In this document: piece after piece, positions 8,501-15,374 of the stretch
Position numbering within the stretch: the stretch's first letter is position 1
Layout: every line of letters begins with the position of its first letter
Assembly: GCF_019670005.1 (NCBI RefSeq)
Contig: NZ_AP019783.1
Span: forward strand, 4,366,150 to 4,430,149
Source: Methylomagnum ishizawai
GTDB lineage: Bacteria; Pseudomonadota; Gammaproteobacteria; Methylococcales; Methylococcaceae
DNA length: 64,000 nucleotides
Direction of reading: 5' to 3'
The notes under the pieces: generated by a model
The model's input: only the letters and a program-made list of their open reading frames with translations
Told to the model about the DNA's origin: nothing
The model's database searches: none
Translations under genes and position numbers: made by a program

Positions 8501-9802
8501 GACGCTTTGGTCGCTGCCGCTGTCGCTCGCCAGCGTCACCGGGGCGGGGTGGCTGTTGCTGTCCAGGCTGGCGTCGCCGCCGACATTGGCGGTGGTGGCG
8601 GTGAAGTTGGCCGGGACCGTGGTGGCGTCCACTTCGACCAGGTAGCTGCCCGCGCAACGTCCGGAGAACTGGTAGTAGCCGGATTGGTTGTTGGGACCGC
8701 CGGTGCCGGTGGTGGCGGTGGCCAGGACGGTGGTGCCGGTGCTGTCCTTCAGGTAGACGGTGATGCCGTCGAGGCCGGGTTCGCCGCCGTCCTGCTTGCC
8801 GTTGAGGTTGGTGTCCTGCCAGACGAAATCGCCGATGCTGCCGGTGCAGGGCGGGGTGTAGCCGAAGTCGATGCTATCGTCGGCGCTGCCGTCGGTGCCG
8901 AGGCTCACCGTGTAGGGGCTGCCGTTGCTGTCGGCGGTGGGATTGGCGCCCGCGTTCGGGGGGGTCGGGGAGAAGCCGGCCGGGAGGGTGGTGGCATCGA
9001 CCGAGACGGTGTAGGTACCGCACTTGGCGTAGAACACATAGTAGCCGTCCTGGCTGGTCGGGCCACCCTGGGCGGTCAGGATCGATTGGACCACGGCGTT
9101 GGTGGCGTCCAGCAGGTTGACCCTGACGTTGTTGAGTCCGGGTTCGCCGCTGTCCTGGATGCCGTCGCGGCTGCTGTCCTGCCAGATGTAGTCGCCGATT
9201 TCGACGGTGCAAGGCGGGGCGGCGACGGGCGGGATCGGGCCGAAGTTGCCCTTGGCCGAGGCGCTGGTGAAGTTCTGGCCATAGTTCACCGGGTTGATCG
9301 TGACCGATTCCAGGGTCAGCAGGATGCCGATGTCCTGGCCTTGGTAGCCGGGATCGTTGGCGAGGCTGCCGCCGGTGACCCTGACCCGCAGTTCGGCGGT
9401 GTCGGTGGCGCTGGCGGTGTCGCTGTATTGAAAGCTCAAGACCTCGCCGGTCAGCAGGGGGGAGGCGTAGCTGCTGCCGATGTTGCCGGTCACCGTAAGG
9501 TCGTTGCCGGCCACGCCGCCCACGAAGCCGCCGTTGGCCGGGTTCAGCATCAGCTTGACGCTGAGGTTCCGGGAGGCGGCGGTGGCGATGGGCTGGACCA
9601 AGGCCGCGCTGCCACCGGACACCAGGGTCGCGGTGCTGAGGGTGGAACTGATGGTGACCTGCCCGGAAGCGGCGTTATAACTGAGGCTGCCGGGGTTGGT
9701 GAGCTGTATTTTGGGATAGCCAGGTGTCGGTATGGCCGCGGAGCTGCCGACCCAGTAGAACAACAGGGCGACTAGTGCGAATGGTCGGATGGATGGACTC
9801 AT
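5528..9802 (-). CDS. Giant SdrD-repeat surface protein with Asp/Lys/Ser/Gly tail
   Basis: The product is 1424 residues. A signal peptide occupies roughly residues 1-23 (ends SSAA|IPTPG). A unique beta-rich region to about residue 200 follows. Then come eight tandem SdrD B-like (Cna-B/SdrD) modules, each opening with IGDYIWQD or a variant and containing the calcium-type loop DxNxNGxQD and a closing GYYxFxGLCAGxYxVxVD strand. Conserved cysteines at module starts could stabilise them. The last ~250 residues are low complexity, built from DKSG, DKDD and GWG units, extremely hydrophilic and acidic/basic mixed. No LPXTG, PEP-CTERM or autotransporter barrel is visible, so how it is held at the surface is unclear. 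It may be secreted or held through the tail. Possible roles are adhesion, calcium or metal binding, or a sheath/S-layer component. Confidence 0.88.
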   Translation of the reverse strand: MSPSIRPFALVALLFYWVGSSAAIPTPGYPKIQLTNPGSLSYNAASGQVTISSTLSTATLVSGGSAALVQPIATAASRNLSVKLMLNPANGGFVGGVAGNDLTVTGNIGSSYASPLLTGEVLSFQYSDTASATDTAELRVRVTGGSLANDPGYQGQDIGILLTLESVTINPVNYGQNFTSASAKGNFGPIPPVAAPPCTVEIGDYIWQDSSRDGIQDSGEPGLNNVRVNLLDATNAVVQSILTAQGGPTSQDGYYVFYAKCGTYTVSVDATTLPAGFSPTPPNAGANPTADSNGSPYTVSLGTDGSADDSIDFGYTPPCTGSIGDFVWQDTNLNGKQDGGEPGLDGITVYLKDSTGTTVLATATTGTGGPNNQSGYYQFSGRCAGSYLVEVDATTVPANFTATTANVGGDASLDSNSHPAPVTLASDSGSDQSVDFGYKPPCTGTLGNFVWNDLDRDGIQDANEPGINGVKVLLLDANQNQIATATTNPGGSGNPDGLYQFTGLCAGTYYVKVDETTLNPDLVASPVSVGGNRTVDSNPQPAQVVFTLNNGSDQTLDFGYNSPCKGSIGDYVWHDLDRDGIQDAGEPGMNGITINLKDSTGTIVATTVTGVGGPGSQDGYYQFNGLCADNYTVEVDTASLPTDYTPSPSAQGNNTDKDSNGSPATVSLGTDTSTAQDIDFGFLSPCSGVIGDYLWEDDNQNGLQDSTEPALDGITVQLKDGLGNIVATDITGTGGSTGKPGYYEFRGFCAGTYTVVVDPTGLPPGFVPTLNNVGGNRGVDSNGSPASVTLASDNASDLSIDFGYKPPCLAKIGNYVWADKNQNGLQDASETGINGVTVNLKDSSGTLIYTEQTYTNTNPGYYQFSGLCTGSYSVEVDGSTLPLGYIPTTALVGGDRGTDSNGIPSAVTLATNSTYDSTVDFGYVPPANLGDRVWNDANGNGIQDGGETGIVGLKVELYQCTSNTLKGTTYTGTDGLYGFPNIAPGSYYIRVYTDATYPVFTTANLGGNEALDSDANASGVTNCVTLTSGQTYNDLDAGLQPATASLGDFVWNDANQNGLQESGEAGIGGVLVSLYNCGSTTALRTTNTGSDGKYAFTGLVAGCYEVGFQTPGGYTLTVANVGADDGIDSDLIQTTGRTTSYTLAIGQALTTVDAGFYTKGSNGCDEDDDDKDGDKSGDKSGDKDDDKSGWGDKSGDKDDDKSGWGDKSGDKDDDKSGWGDKSGDKDDDKSGWGDKSGDKDDDKSGWGDKSGDKDDDKSGWGDKSGDKDGDKSGGGSSSDCEHDHDPCSSGNTGSGDKYGDDKSGDKSWDKSDDKDSDKSGWGDKSGWGDKSGDKSSWDDKDGDKSWDKSDDKSGDKSDDKDGDKSGAGSCGDKSDDKSGDKDGDKSGWDDKDDDKSGWGDKDDDKSGWGDKSGDKSDDKSGWGH
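6019..6270. repeat. Six 42-bp tandem repeats inside the SdrD-protein tail
   Basis: Six near-identical 42-base units start at 6019, 6061, 6103, 6145, 6187 and 6229. On the minus strand each encodes the 14-residue unit DKSGDKDDDKSGWG. The copies differ by only a few bases, which suggests recent expansion by slippage or recombination. Looser versions of the same units continue on both sides (5531-6000). Confidence 0.95.
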
Positions 9803-10390
9803 TTTATTGCCACTTTTGATTGATTGTATTTATCGATGAGCCAATGACGGGGAAGCGACATCGAAATATTGCGTATCCATGGGCCGTGTATTGCCGTGAA
9901 CCTAGGCCGGGGACATTCCCAAACCTGAGCGCGGGTTCGCGGTTTTATTGTCCAAAATGAGACTTAAATCACTTTGTTTTTCAGGTGTTTTATGGTAATC
10001 AACCCGGATGTTTGGCGTAAGCATAAACCGGGCCAGCCATGCTTTTATAAGACAAGTCTTTGATTCCGATTGCCCTTTTGTTTTGTTGCAGGGCTTTGTA
10101 AAGGAAGGTCGGCTAAATCGTAAAAAATCGCATACGGACACTCCATCCTGGCGCTGCCGTCCCGTGTCGACAAGTGGCCCATGGGCGTGTTGACGACCGC
10201 GGGACGCCTCCGTCCTGCCGGGGTTGGCAAGAGGTGGCTGGATATTCCTGGGAAGTGCCGGGGGGATGGGAGGGAGTAAAAAATTCCAGACATCCCGCGT
10301 CGGTGGAGTTTCGCTCCGGTGCCGCCGCGGTGGCAAGGGGATGGGCTGCGAAGCCCGGCCATGGGCCGGGCTTGCGGGGCTTGGGCCGGT
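9803..10390. other. Gene-poor region upstream of the SdrD-repeat gene
   Basis: This ~590-base stretch is noticeably richer in A/T between about 9800 and 10130 than its surroundings. It presumably holds the promoter and leader of the SdrD-repeat gene. Short open frames exist on both strands but none has recognisable protein character. No riboswitch or repeat could be recognised, apart from the hairpin at 10351-10373 next to the PEP-CTERM gene. Confidence 0.5.
10351..10373 (-). terminator. Hairpin downstream of the PEP-CTERM gene
   Basis: A perfect 10-bp inverted repeat (10351-10360 with 10364-10373, three-base loop) lies 18 bases after the stop of the PEP-CTERM gene. There is no clear T run after it, so it may be a weak terminator or an mRNA-stabilising hairpin. 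Confidence 0.5.
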
Positions 10391-11068
10391 TTAAGCCGTC
10401 GCCGCGCCGCGCCGGGAAACGCGGCCGGCCGCCAGGACGCCGATGCCCAACAGGGCCAGGATGGACGGTTCGGGGACGGCGGTGGCGAGGAGGAAGTTAT
10501 CGACGGTCGCCGTGCCGGCGGTGTCGTCGAAACCGCCGCCGAAGCTGCCCCAGTTGGTGCGGCTGAGCATGATGATGCCGACCTGCGTGCCCGGATTGAA
10601 GCCCAGGCTGGCGTCGGTGCTGGTCACATCGACCACGAATTGGAATTCGCTGGTGTTGGCGGAGGCGTCGAAGGTATAGGCGAACTGGGAAATATGCCCG
10701 GTGAAGAGGTTGAGGTCGCCGGTGCCGCCTTCGATATTGCCGTGCAGGCTGACGAGGTTGCCGGGATCGGCGATCAGGTTGCCGCCGGTGTCGATCCGGG
10801 CCGACACCGAATAGCTCCCGTCGGAAAAATAAGTGGGGGGCGCGGGGTCGAAGAAGAAATATCCGCCGCTGCTGGCCGAGAAGGCCTGGCTGCCGGCGTT
10901 GTAATGGATTTCGAGGGGCAGGGGGTCTTGGCCGCTGCTGTCGATATCGGGCAGGCCGGGCGTTTTGGTGACCAGGGAAGCGGCCTGGCCCAGGGTGGCG
11001 AACCCCCATAGCGCGAGTCCCGCCGCCACGCCGATCAGGCTGCGGAAAGATAGGTTCTTGTTCATCAT
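10391..11068 (-). CDS. PEP-CTERM sorted surface/secreted protein
   Basis: The protein is 225 residues. A signal peptide covers residues 1-29 (hydrophobic core GVAAGLALWGFATLG, cut after GQAA), followed by a beta-rich middle containing a YFFFDP segment and a late VDNFLLATA stretch. The C-terminus is a textbook PEP-CTERM tail: VPEPS, a hydrophobic helix (ILALLGIGVLAAG) and a basic end (RVSRRGAATA). In the exosortase/PEP-CTERM system this tail is recognised and cut so that the protein can be exported or bound to exopolysaccharide. An exosortase (EpsH) must therefore be encoded elsewhere in the genome. The middle domain was not recognised. It is divergent from the EF-G-like gene. Confidence 0.9.
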   Translation of the reverse strand: MMNKNLSFRSLIGVAAGLALWGFATLGQAASLVTKTPGLPDIDSSGQDPLPLEIHYNAGSQAFSASSGGYFFFDPAPPTYFSDGSYSVSARIDTGGNLIADPGNLVSLHGNIEGGTGDLNLFTGHISQFAYTFDASANTSEFQFVVDVTSTDASLGFNPGTQVGIIMLSRTNWGSFGGGFDDTAGTATVDNFLLATAVPEPSILALLGIGVLAAGRVSRRGAATA

Positions 11069-11367
11069 GGTTCCTCGGGGAGTCGAAAATTTTCCGGCTG
11101 GGTTGCGGTGGTGCCGTCAAGCAAGCGCTGCCTCCGGCCTAGCACGAATCGCACCATGCTGGACAAACCTTTGTCTGGACGCGATATTTTTCCCCATTTT
11201 GGCGGGGTTTGGAACCGGCATCCGGGGCCGCCGTAAGAAAATCCATACAAATCCGGCCCCGGTGGAACCGGGTTCCCGCGGGGCCGTGGGGCCGCTTGAA
11301 CCTTCCCACCCCCTCGCCTACACTCGCGGGCGTATGTAGAGACAACAAACAAGTACCGGAGGGAGAC
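11069..11367. other. Divergent intergenic region
   Basis: About 300 bases separate the divergent PEP-CTERM and EF-G-like genes and should contain both promoters. The only clear signal is GGAGG at 11358-11362, placed 5 bases before ATG 11368 and 8 before ATG 11371. No operator or repeat was recognised. Confidence 0.45.
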
Positions 11368-13431
11368 ATGATGAATGCCCTGGCCTATTCCACGGAAAAC
11401 CTCCGCACCCTTGCCCTGGTGGGGCAGAGCGGGGCGGGCAAGACCACCCTGGCCGAAGCCTTGTTGCATAAGACCGGCATGATCAACACACCCGGCAGCG
11501 TCGAAAAAGGCAACACCGTCTGCGATTACGAACCCCTCGAAAAATCCCACCAACATTCGCTCAAACTCGCCGTCGCCCACCTCGTCCACCAGGACACCCG
11601 TATTCATTTGTTGGACACCCCCGGCTTCCCCGACTTCCTGGGGCAGGCGCTGTGCGCCCTGGACGCGGTGGAGACCGTGGCCGTGGTGGTCAACGCCCAG
11701 AACGGTGTCGAGTTCACCACCCAGCGCATGATGCACTGGGCCGAGGCCCGTGGCCTGTGCCGGATGATCGTTGTCAATAAAATTGACGGCGAGAACGGCA
11801 ACCTGCCCGGACTCTTGCAGGAAATCCAGGACGCCTTCGGCAAGGAATGCCTGCCCATCAACCTGCCCGCCGAAAACGGTGCCCGCGTGGTGGATTGCTT
11901 CTTCAATCCGGCGGGCGAGGCCGATTTCTCCTCGGTGGCGGCGGCGCACCGGGCCTTGGTCGATCAAGTGGTGGAGGTGGACGAGGCTTTGATGACCCGC
12001 TACCTGGAACAGGGCGAAGTCGCCCCGGAAGAATTGCACGCGCCGTTCGAGGCGGCGTTGCGGGAGGGGCACCTGGTGCCGGTGTGCTTCGTCTCGGCCC
12101 GCACCGGGGCGGGGGTGGCGGAACTGGCCGATATTATGGTGAAACTCCTGCCCCATCCCGGCGAGGGCAATCCGCCCTTGTTCGAGCGCTGGCCCTCGAA
12201 TACCGGGCGCAAGGACGCCACGCCGTTCCGCTCGGTGCCCGATCCCGCCCGGCACGTCCTGGCCCATGTGTTCAAGGTGGAGATCGACCCCTATGTCGGC
12301 AAGATGACGGTGTTCCGGGTCCACCAGGGCACCATCACCCCGGACACCCAGCTCTTCGTCGGCGAATCGCGCAAGCCGTTCAAGGTGAACCAGTTGTTCA
12401 TGCTGCAAGGCAAGCAGCATGTGCCGATCAACCGCGCCGGGCCGGGCGATATCTGTGCCGTGGCCAAGGTCGAGGAAGTGGTGTTCGACTCGGTCCTGCA
12501 CGACGCGCCCGAGGACGACCATATCCACCTCAAGCCCTTGGATTTCCCGCACTCGGTGTTCGGCCTCGCCATCAAGCCCAAGCGCCGGGGCGACGAACAC
12601 AAGCTGTCGGAAGTGCTGCATAAAATGGAGGCCGAAGACCCCAGCTTCCATGTGGACTACGATGCCTCGACCCACGAGGAAGTCATGCACGGCCTGGGCG
12701 AACTGCATTTGAAGCGAGTGTTGGAAAAGATGCACGAGCAATACAAGCTCGACGTGGACGCCCACACCCCCAAAGTCCCCTACCGCGAAACCATCACCGC
12801 CCCCGCCGAAGGCCATCACCGCCACAAGAAACAAACCGGCGGCGCGGGCCAGTTCGGCGAGGTGTTCCTGCGGGTCGAACCCTTGCCGCGCGGGGCGGGT
12901 TTCGAGTTCGTGGACGAGGTCAAGGGCGGCACCATCCCCGGCCAATTCATCCCGGCGGTGGAAAAGGGCGTGCATCAGGTGTTGGAACTCGGGGCCATCG
13001 CCGGCTATCCGCTGCAAGACGTGAAGGTGGCGGTCTACGATGGCAAGAGCCATTCGGTGGACAGCAAGGAAGTCGCCTTCGTGGCGGCGGGCAAGAAAGC
13101 CTTCCTCGACGCCATCGCCAAGGCCAAGCCCATCCTGCTGGAACCCATCGTCGCCATCGAGCTCAACATCCCCGAATCCGCCATCGGTGATGTCAGCGGC
13201 GATTTGTCGGCCCGGCGCGGCCAGGTGACGGGCCATCATCCGGCGCGGGGCGGCATGGCCCAGGTCAAGGCCCGCGCCCCCCTGGCCGAACTGGAAGGCT
13301 ACCATTCCCGGCTCAAGGCGCTCACCGCCGGCCAAGGTTCCTACACCCTGGAACTCAGCCATTACGAACCGGTGCCGCCGAATGTGCAGGCGCAATTGGC
13401 GGCGCAGTTCAAGCCCAGGCCGGAGGATTGA
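11368..13431 (+). CDS. Elongation factor G-like GTPase (EF-G2 type)
   Basis: This 687-residue translational GTPase has the EF-G domain order. The G1 motif is GQSGAGKTT (residues ~17-25), G3 is DTPGF and G4 is NKID. Domain II (around HVFKVEIDPYVGKMTVFRV), domains III-IV (PYRETI, KKQTGGAGQFGEV) and a C-terminal domain V (PLAELEGYHSRLKALTAGQGSY) follow. The usual RERGITI switch-I segment of true EF-G is missing and replaced by EKSHQHSLKLA. This marks it as the divergent EF-G-II-like paralogue rather than housekeeping FusA. Such paralogues often lack normal translocation activity and their roles are poorly defined (ribosome recycling or stress have been suggested). A strong GGAGG precedes the start. 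The gene stands alone. Confidence 0.88.
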   Translation: MMNALAYSTENLRTLALVGQSGAGKTTLAEALLHKTGMINTPGSVEKGNTVCDYEPLEKSHQHSLKLAVAHLVHQDTRIHLLDTPGFPDFLGQALCALDAVETVAVVVNAQNGVEFTTQRMMHWAEARGLCRMIVVNKIDGENGNLPGLLQEIQDAFGKECLPINLPAENGARVVDCFFNPAGEADFSSVAAAHRALVDQVVEVDEALMTRYLEQGEVAPEELHAPFEAALREGHLVPVCFVSARTGAGVAELADIMVKLLPHPGEGNPPLFERWPSNTGRKDATPFRSVPDPARHVLAHVFKVEIDPYVGKMTVFRVHQGTITPDTQLFVGESRKPFKVNQLFMLQGKQHVPINRAGPGDICAVAKVEEVVFDSVLHDAPEDDHIHLKPLDFPHSVFGLAIKPKRRGDEHKLSEVLHKMEAEDPSFHVDYDASTHEEVMHGLGELHLKRVLEKMHEQYKLDVDAHTPKVPYRETITAPAEGHHRHKKQTGGAGQFGEVFLRVEPLPRGAGFEFVDEVKGGTIPGQFIPAVEKGVHQVLELGAIAGYPLQDVKVAVYDGKSHSVDSKEVAFVAAGKKAFLDAIAKAKPILLEPIVAIELNIPESAIGDVSGDLSARRGQVTGHHPARGGMAQVKARAPLAELEGYHSRLKALTAGQGSYTLELSHYEPVPPNVQAQLAAQFKPRPED

Positions 13432-13500
13432 GCCTGGGATTCCGGGCCGGGGCGGGTTACGCTGTCGCAACCCGCCCGGCCGCCCATCCCCGTTCCCGCC

Positions 13501-15006
13501 ATGCAAAGACTCGCCCTCGACTATTTCCTAAGCACGAAGGACCGCCACCCCGACCGCACCGCCCTGGTCGATGCAAGCGGCGCCATCACCTATGCCGGAC
13601 TCTGGCGCGCAGCCGTGGCCCTGGGCTGGCACATCAAACAAGCCGTGCCGGGACCGCGCCGCCCGGTGGTGGTCGCCATCGACAAATCCAGCGCGGCGGT
13701 GGCGGCGATCCTGGCCGTGCAACTCGCCGGGCATATCTACGTGCCCTTCGATGTCGCGAGTCCCGCGGCGCGGCGGGCGGCGGTGTGGCGCTTGCTGGAC
13801 GATCCGCCCGTGGTGGAATGGGACGGCGCGGATTTCCGGGTGGCGGGCCGAACCGTCGCGCTGGATTACGATCCCGCGCAGGCGGCGGCCTTGCTTAGGG
13901 GCCTCGCCCCGCTCACCGGGCTGGACCCGCTCTATATCATCTTCACCTCCGGCACCACCGGCGAACCCAAGGGCGTGACCATCGCCAACGCCGCCGTGAT
14001 CGACTACATCGATTGGGTGGTGGCGACCTACCAAATCCACGCCGACGAAATCATCGGCAGCCAAGCCCCCTTATATTTCGACAACTCGGTGCTGGACCTC
14101 TATGCCAGTTTCGCCACCGGGGCCACCCTGCATCTCATCCCCAAGCGCGATTTCCGTTTCCTGTCGGATTTGGTGGCCTATCTCGAAACCCGGCGCATCA
14201 GCCTGATTTTCTTCGTGCCTTCGTTATTGGCGAATATCGCCGCCTTCGATCTATTTTCCGGGCGGAATCTCGCAAGCTTGCGGAAAGTCCTGTTCGCGGG
14301 CGAGGCCATGCCGCTCAATACCCTGAAATACCTGCGCGAAAAACTCCCCAACGCCCTGTTATCCAACCTCTACGGCCCGACCGAAATCACGGTCGATGCC
14401 ATTTTCCATATCTTCGGGGAAGACTTGGCCGGACTCGACGCCGTACCCCTGGGCCTGCCCTGCGCCAATAGCAAAATCATCTTCCTGGACGACGCGGGCC
14501 GAGTCGTCGCCGAACCCGATACCGTGGCGGAAATCTGCGTGGGCGGTATCGGCGTGGCTTTGGGTTATTGGAACAACCCGGAGCAAACCCAGGCCGCTTT
14601 CATCCAACACCCCGGCAATCCCCATTGCCGGGAAATCCTGTATAGAACCGGGGATTATGGTTATCGCTCGGGCCGGGATGGCTTGATTTATTTCGTGGGC
14701 CGCCGCGACCATCAAATCAAGCACTTGGGCCACCGGATCGAACTCGGCGAAATCGAAACCGCCCTGGGCCGGATCGACGGAATCCAACAATGTTGCGCCC
14801 TCTACGACCGCGCCGGGCAAAGAATACTGGCGTGCTATACCGCCGCCGGCGGCCAACCGCTGCCCGACTTGCGGAAACAACTCGCAGCCTGCCTGCCCGC
14901 CTATATGATGCCCCAAACCTGCCAATACCTGGACTGTTTCCCGGTCACGCCCAATGGCAAGATCGACCGGGAAACCCTTTTGGCCGGATTCACCTCCCCC
15001 GCGTAG
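13501..15006 (+). CDS. AMP-forming adenylation enzyme, DltA-like
   Basis: This 501-residue member of the ANL (acyl/aminoacyl-AMP synthetase) superfamily should activate a carboxylic or amino acid with ATP and load it onto a carrier protein. The P-loop-like A3 motif is FTSGTTGEPKGV (~residues 149-160). Later motifs are NLYGPTEITVDA, LYRTGDYG, the hinge HQIKHLGHRIELGEIE and a terminal NGKIDR catalytic lysine. Length and domain plan match DltA (D-alanine-carrier protein ligase) and stand-alone NRPS A domains. The next gene is a carrier protein and the third is a polytopic MBOAT-like protein, so the trio resembles a dlt-type pathway that moves an acyl or aminoacyl group across the membrane. The substrate is not readable from the sequence. 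No good Shine-Dalgarno sequence is visible. Confidence 0.88.
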   Translation: MQRLALDYFLSTKDRHPDRTALVDASGAITYAGLWRAAVALGWHIKQAVPGPRRPVVVAIDKSSAAVAAILAVQLAGHIYVPFDVASPAARRAAVWRLLDDPPVVEWDGADFRVAGRTVALDYDPAQAAALLRGLAPLTGLDPLYIIFTSGTTGEPKGVTIANAAVIDYIDWVVATYQIHADEIIGSQAPLYFDNSVLDLYASFATGATLHLIPKRDFRFLSDLVAYLETRRISLIFFVPSLLANIAAFDLFSGRNLASLRKVLFAGEAMPLNTLKYLREKLPNALLSNLYGPTEITVDAIFHIFGEDLAGLDAVPLGLPCANSKIIFLDDAGRVVAEPDTVAEICVGGIGVALGYWNNPEQTQAAFIQHPGNPHCREILYRTGDYGYRSGRDGLIYFVGRRDHQIKHLGHRIELGEIETALGRIDGIQQCCALYDRAGQRILACYTAAGGQPLPDLRKQLAACLPAYMMPQTCQYLDCFPVTPNGKIDRETLLAGFTSPA

Positions 15007-15034
15007 CCCGGATGGAGCGATAGCGCAATCCGGG
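15007..15034. repeat. REP-like palindrome, copy 1
   Basis: A 7-bp stem (15007-15013 with 15028-15034) encloses a 14-base loop that reads GGAGCGATAGCGCA. It sits directly after the stop of the adenylation gene. A second element at 37545-37577 has a different stem but almost the same loop, as expected for a dispersed palindromic REP-type family. Confidence 0.6.
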
Positions 15035-15120
15035 GGATTCGGTTCCCGCGCCGCGTGCCCCATATGACGCACCGCTCCATGCGACTACCCTTTTCCTAAA
15101 AACTCCCAAATACCCACATC

Positions 15121-15372
15121 ATGGATAAAAATACGGTCATCGCCCAACTCGCCGCCCAACTCCAACAAAACGCCCCGGATGGCATCGGGGAATTGCACCC
15201 GGATACCCCTTTGCTCGACGACTGGTTCGCCCATTCCGTGGACGTGATCCAAATGGTGTTATTCCTGGAACAGCGCTTCGGTATCAAGCTGGGCGACGCC
15301 GATATTAGCGCCGATAATTTCGATACCCTGGACGCCCTGTCCGATTTCGTACTCGCCAAGCTCGCGGGCTAG
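15121..15372 (+). CDS. Acyl/peptidyl carrier protein
   Basis: This 83-residue four-helix carrier protein has Ser39 (context FAHSVDVIQMV) at the start of helix 2, where the 4'-phosphopantetheine arm is attached. The normal Asp immediately before this Ser is replaced by His, an unusual change at the phosphopantetheinyl-transferase recognition site. The remainder (LEQRFGIKL, DALSDFV) follows the family pattern. It lies ~115 bases after the adenylation gene, separated by a REP-like palindrome, and is followed only two bases after its stop by the membrane-protein gene. It is probably loaded by the upstream adenylation enzyme and delivers its cargo to the MBOAT-like protein. Confidence 0.88.
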   Translation: MDKNTVIAQLAAQLQQNAPDGIGELHPDTPLLDDWFAHSVDVIQMVLFLEQRFGIKLGDADISADNFDTLDALSDFVLAKLAG

Positions 15373-15374
15373 GC

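Noticed and set aside
5531-9775. A 1414-codon open frame on the plus strand opposite the SdrD-repeat gene
   Set aside because: It mirrors the minus-strand gene in register, has no signal peptide or domain and reads as Val/Ala/Gly-rich repeats. The minus strand shows a signal peptide and SdrD modules.
13444-13482. GC-rich hairpin between the EF-G-like and adenylation genes
   Set aside because: A bulged stem without T run; could be chance in such G+C-rich DNA, so not called a terminator.
11065-13506. An 813-codon minus-strand frame over the EF-G-like gene
   Set aside because: The plus strand carries complete GTPase motifs and a strong ribosome site; the minus frame has no recognisable domain.
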